Assembly: GCF_014841135.1 (NCBI RefSeq)
Contig: NZ_JACYTN010000017.1
Location: 1-64,000, forward strand
DNA from: Paenibacillus arenosi
GTDB taxonomy: Bacteria > Bacillota > Bacilli > Paenibacillales > Paenibacillaceae
DNA: 64,000 bases
Reading direction: 5' to 3'
In this document: in pieces, positions 61,524 to 64,000 of the stretch
Position numbering within the stretch: position 1 is the first letter of the stretch
Layout: each line of letters begins with the position of its first letter
Notes under the pieces: model-generated
Database searches by the model: none
What the model was told of the DNA's origin: nothing
What the model saw: the letters and a program-made list of their open reading frames with translations, nothing else
Made by a program: the position numbers and the translations under genes

Positions 61524-63335
61524 GTGTACGGGTATAAGGCGGATTTTGTTCATGATGGTAAAGTAATGATGAAAGTTGTTCGTGACCCAGCGATACGGTC
61601 AGACGAATTGGACATGCATGCTATAAAGATGATGCAGCGGCACCCTATTCCACAGATGCTTACCCTTGATGTACGAGAAATCGATTTTAATGTAGAACTC
61701 TATTTCGATATTAGCGGTAAAAAAATGCTTCAGCAGCTATTTCGTAGTGAAAAGTTAACAGAAATGCAGCTATATGAGTGGTTACTACAATTGATGCGAA
61801 TGGTAGAAGATTGTCGTTCATACATGCTGCATCCGAATCAATTGCTGCTTCATGAACAATTTATATTTATTGAAGGGGGCATTGCGCAAGGAGTTCTGCA
61901 CGTGCCTTATATCCCGATACAAGGGGCATTGAACGAGAACAGTATGATGGAGAGTATTTGCCGTCTTGCCATTCAACTATCAGGCAGTGTATCAAGTTGG
62001 CAAGGGGATACTTTTCAGCAGATGGTTCGTATGCTGCACGACGGCAGTTATTCCATAACTCAAGTACGTCAATTCGTCCAATCGGCTATCGCTAATCCAT
62101 TGGCTGGTGCGAGTACATGGAATAGCAGTACGGCTGCTTCTTCGGGGATTACAACTGAGCGTACATCCTTTAGTCAAATAAATACTATGGGGGATTTATC
62201 TAGGAATCCACATGCTAGCAATGAAAGTTACAACTCTATTCCATCCGCTAAGTCTAAGCCTTCAACGAACGGAATAGCTCACTCCTATTCGCAGCATATA
62301 GCAGATGCTCGTCCCTCGATGTCAGATCAAATGAATGCTAATCGAATGACTACTACACGTGCAATGAATGATTCGAATACCAATTCATCTGCCCATTTAG
62401 ATTCTGCTGAATTACAGTATCAGAATCAACTTGCATGGCCGGAGCCTGATGCTGAAGAAAATAGCGGTGAGCTTCAACCACTACAATCACAATCGCCAAT
62501 TATCGGGGTGGCTATTGCAGTCATAATATCTGTACTGGGTTGGAAATTCGGTTACATGGAGAGTCGTGATTCCATTGGCATGCTTTTGAGTTCCGCTGCT
62601 ACAGCAGTAGCTCTCTTTATGGGATTTGCATGGTGGAAAGGTTGGTTCTTAGGAATGGTGAGCTGGTTCCGAAATAGCAACAATCGTGACAAAGCTAAGA
62701 GCATGCAGAAAAAGTGGTCTGTTACACCAGCAACAGGCATGCTTCCTGATTTCGCATCGGTAGAGCTGCCGTCAACTTTGTTGTCACCCTCAACGCCCAC
62801 GGCTGATTATAAAAAAACTAATATTAACTTTACACCAGCATTTGTTGTGCCGCCACTTCGATCACAGGAGCCAGTATCTCTTGGATCTCATTATAATGAT
62901 ATGTCAGAACATACGACCTTGATGAGCGGAGGTCAATTTGATGCAACTACGCTACTTGATTCCTCTGTGGGGAATCTTGAATCAAATGCTCCGATTATCT
63001 TTGCACTTGAACGTCTTGCTTCTGACGAGAGAACGGTTGAAGAAGTGATTACGATTACGGAGTGGCCATTCATAATTGGAAGGGGAGCTCAAGGGGTACA
63101 TCATGCATTGTCCTTGATGGGTATTTCAAAGATGCACTGTGAATTGAATAGGCATGACGATCATTATGTCATTCAAGATTTAGGCTCAAAAAATGGAACT
63201 GAGCTGCAAAATGATATGCTGATCCCATATAAAAAATATCCGCTCCACGAAGGAGATCATATTCGAATCATTGATTATGTATATCGGGTGAGTATGAAAA
63301 GAGCACGTGCGTCTAGAGCATCGCACATGCACTGA
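61524..63335 (+). CDS. DUF6382/FHA domain protein of the Tad locus
   Basis: This 603-residue protein starts at GTG 61524 after AAAGGAG. Residues 1-190 resemble DUF6382 (PIPQMLTLDVREIDFNVELYFDISGKK). The middle is a Ser/Asn/Thr-rich linker (200-330). Two hydrophobic segments (about 327-370) cross the membrane. A C-terminal FHA domain (about 505-600) has FIIGRGAQ, SKMHCELNRH and DLGSKNGTELQND. FHA binds phosphothreonine, so it may couple pilus assembly to a Ser/Thr kinase signal. It is the last gene of the operon. Confidence 0.85.
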   Translation: MYGYKADFVHDGKVMMKVVRDPAIRSDELDMHAIKMMQRHPIPQMLTLDVREIDFNVELYFDISGKKMLQQLFRSEKLTEMQLYEWLLQLMRMVEDCRSYMLHPNQLLLHEQFIFIEGGIAQGVLHVPYIPIQGALNENSMMESICRLAIQLSGSVSSWQGDTFQQMVRMLHDGSYSITQVRQFVQSAIANPLAGASTWNSSTAASSGITTERTSFSQINTMGDLSRNPHASNESYNSIPSAKSKPSTNGIAHSYSQHIADARPSMSDQMNANRMTTTRAMNDSNTNSSAHLDSAELQYQNQLAWPEPDAEENSGELQPLQSQSPIIGVAIAVIISVLGWKFGYMESRDSIGMLLSSAATAVALFMGFAWWKGWFLGMVSWFRNSNNRDKAKSMQKKWSVTPATGMLPDFASVELPSTLLSPSTPTADYKKTNINFTPAFVVPPLRSQEPVSLGSHYNDMSEHTTLMSGGQFDATTLLDSSVGNLESNAPIIFALERLASDERTVEEVITITEWPFIIGRGAQGVHHALSLMGISKMHCELNRHDDHYVIQDLGSKNGTELQNDMLIPYKKYPLHEGDHIRIIDYVYRVSMKRARASRASHMH

Positions 63336-63549
63336 GGATAAGTATTATGAAAATGCCACAGCGGATTCCTATCCGCACATAGGATAGGTGTTTGGGGTGG
63401 ATGAATCTCAGCTCAAACGAGAGTATGTTTCTTTATAATTGTTTGAAGCCCTGCATGTTAGCACAATGGCCATGTAGGGCTTCTTTGTTGAGTTTAAGCG
63501 ATGTTCAAAATTGGATGTGGTCTTGGAGTCTAACGTGGGTGAGGCCATC
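63336..63549. other. Gap at the end of the Tad operon
   Basis: Contains the inverted repeat CCTATCC/GGATAGG (63368-63388) and the terminator at 63445-63488, nothing else recognisable. Confidence 0.5.
63445..63488. terminator. Terminator between the Tad operon and the epimerase gene
   Basis: A 13-bp stem GAAGCCCTGCATG with CATGTAGGGCTTC (one GU pair) encloses 13 bases and is followed by T residues. It serves convergent genes. Confidence 0.75.
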
Positions 63550-64000
63550 CTACCTTTCTTTCAAGGCAAGCAGCGCTTGTTCTACAGATGGGTATCGGAA
63601 CTGGAATCCGTGCTGCAATGCCTTCGCAGGGAATACATGTTGTCCTTCTAAGACTAGAATGGACATTTCACCAAGTAATAGTTTCAAAGCGGCAGCAGGT
63701 ACAGGAAGCCAATGAGGCTTTTGATAAATGAAGCCAATTTTACGTCCGAATTCATCATTGGTTATGGATTCGGGAGCACTTGCATTCACTACACCACTTA
63801 ACGTTTTGTCATGAACAATAAAGTTGATCAAGCGAACGATATCATCGATATGAATCCAAGAAAATGGCTGTTGGCCGCTGCCGATCCGGCCACCGAACCC
63901 TAGTCGATATGGAAGTAATATTTTCTGAAAGGCTCCTCCTTCAGTGGAAAGTACAGGAGCGATGCGAAGTTTTACTGTGCGTTGAGCGGGTACTTGATCG
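63550..64000 (-). CDS. TIGR01777-type NAD-dependent epimerase, N-terminal part missing
   Basis: The frame runs open to the right edge, giving 150 C-terminal residues. It includes TVKLRIAPVLSTEGGAFQK, GLGFGG-like GFGGRIGSGQQPFSWIHIDDIVRLI, VVNASAPESITNDEFGRKI and a DUF1731-like end with LLLGEMSILVLEGQHVFPAKALQHGFQF. This is the YfcH/TIGR01777 family, extended SDR proteins of uncertain substrate. The Rossmann N-terminus and start lie outside the window. Confidence 0.9.
   Translation of the reverse strand, partial: DQVPAQRTVKLRIAPVLSTEGGAFQKILLPYRLGFGGRIGSGQQPFSWIHIDDIVRLINFIVHDKTLSGVVNASAPESITNDEFGRKIGFIYQKPHWLPVPAAALKLLLGEMSILVLEGQHVFPAKALQHGFQFRYPSVEQALLALKER

Overview
The window looks like a chromosomal piece of a Gram-positive, spore-former-type Firmicute, most likely Paenibacillaceae. 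The evidence is moderate GC with strong Shine-Dalgarno sequences, frequent TTG and GTG starts, a PBSX/xkd-type prophage, an amidase with a copper-amine-oxidase-like tail, a guanine riboswitch ahead of xpt-pbuX, and a Tad locus with an FHA protein. No rRNA or marker gene is present to fix the species.

Bases 1 to about 24140 are the late half of a contractile-tail prophage. It opens inside a MuF (SPP1 gp7-like) head protein that ends in a zincin-like toxin domain. A small putative immunity gene follows, then a terminator, then a second MuF protein ending in a deaminase-like toxin domain with its own putative immunity gene. After a 420-base gap come scaffold, major capsid, connector and tail-completion genes, sheath, tube, a tail chaperone with a -1 slippery site, tape measure, the xkdP to xkdU baseplate block, two paralogous tail fibres, and a lysis cassette (XhlA-like protein, holin, amidase). 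Terminase, portal, integrase and early genes lie outside the window, and no attachment site was identified.

Bases 24225 to 43250 are chromosomal. They hold two membrane-protein genes, a secreted two-domain protein, a phosphonate-type ABC transporter (phnC and two phnE) whose binding protein phnD lies on the opposite strand next to a 5'-nucleotidase, and five tRNA genes (Asn, Ser, Glu, Lys, Leu) in two apparent units. They continue with a divergent hxlR-type regulator and NAD(P)H oxidoreductase separated by an array of palindromes, a secreted protein with six 16-residue repeats, xpt-pbuX under a guanine riboswitch, and an MFS transporter with a hydrolase.

Bases 43400 to 52110 hold a chemoreceptor, a nucleoside transporter, a BceAB-type ABC transporter without its usual two-component system, a DoxX/XRE-cupin divergent pair and a lipoprotein nuclease.

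Bases 52210 to 63335 are one Tad (Flp, type IVb) pilus operon: TadZ-like, TadA, TadB, TadC, Flp1 pilin, three TadE/TadG-like proteins, prepilin peptidase and a DUF6382/FHA protein. Its leader contains a promoter followed by a terminator, a competing hairpin and a long-range helix, which together suggest attenuation. The right edge cuts a TIGR01777-type epimerase gene.
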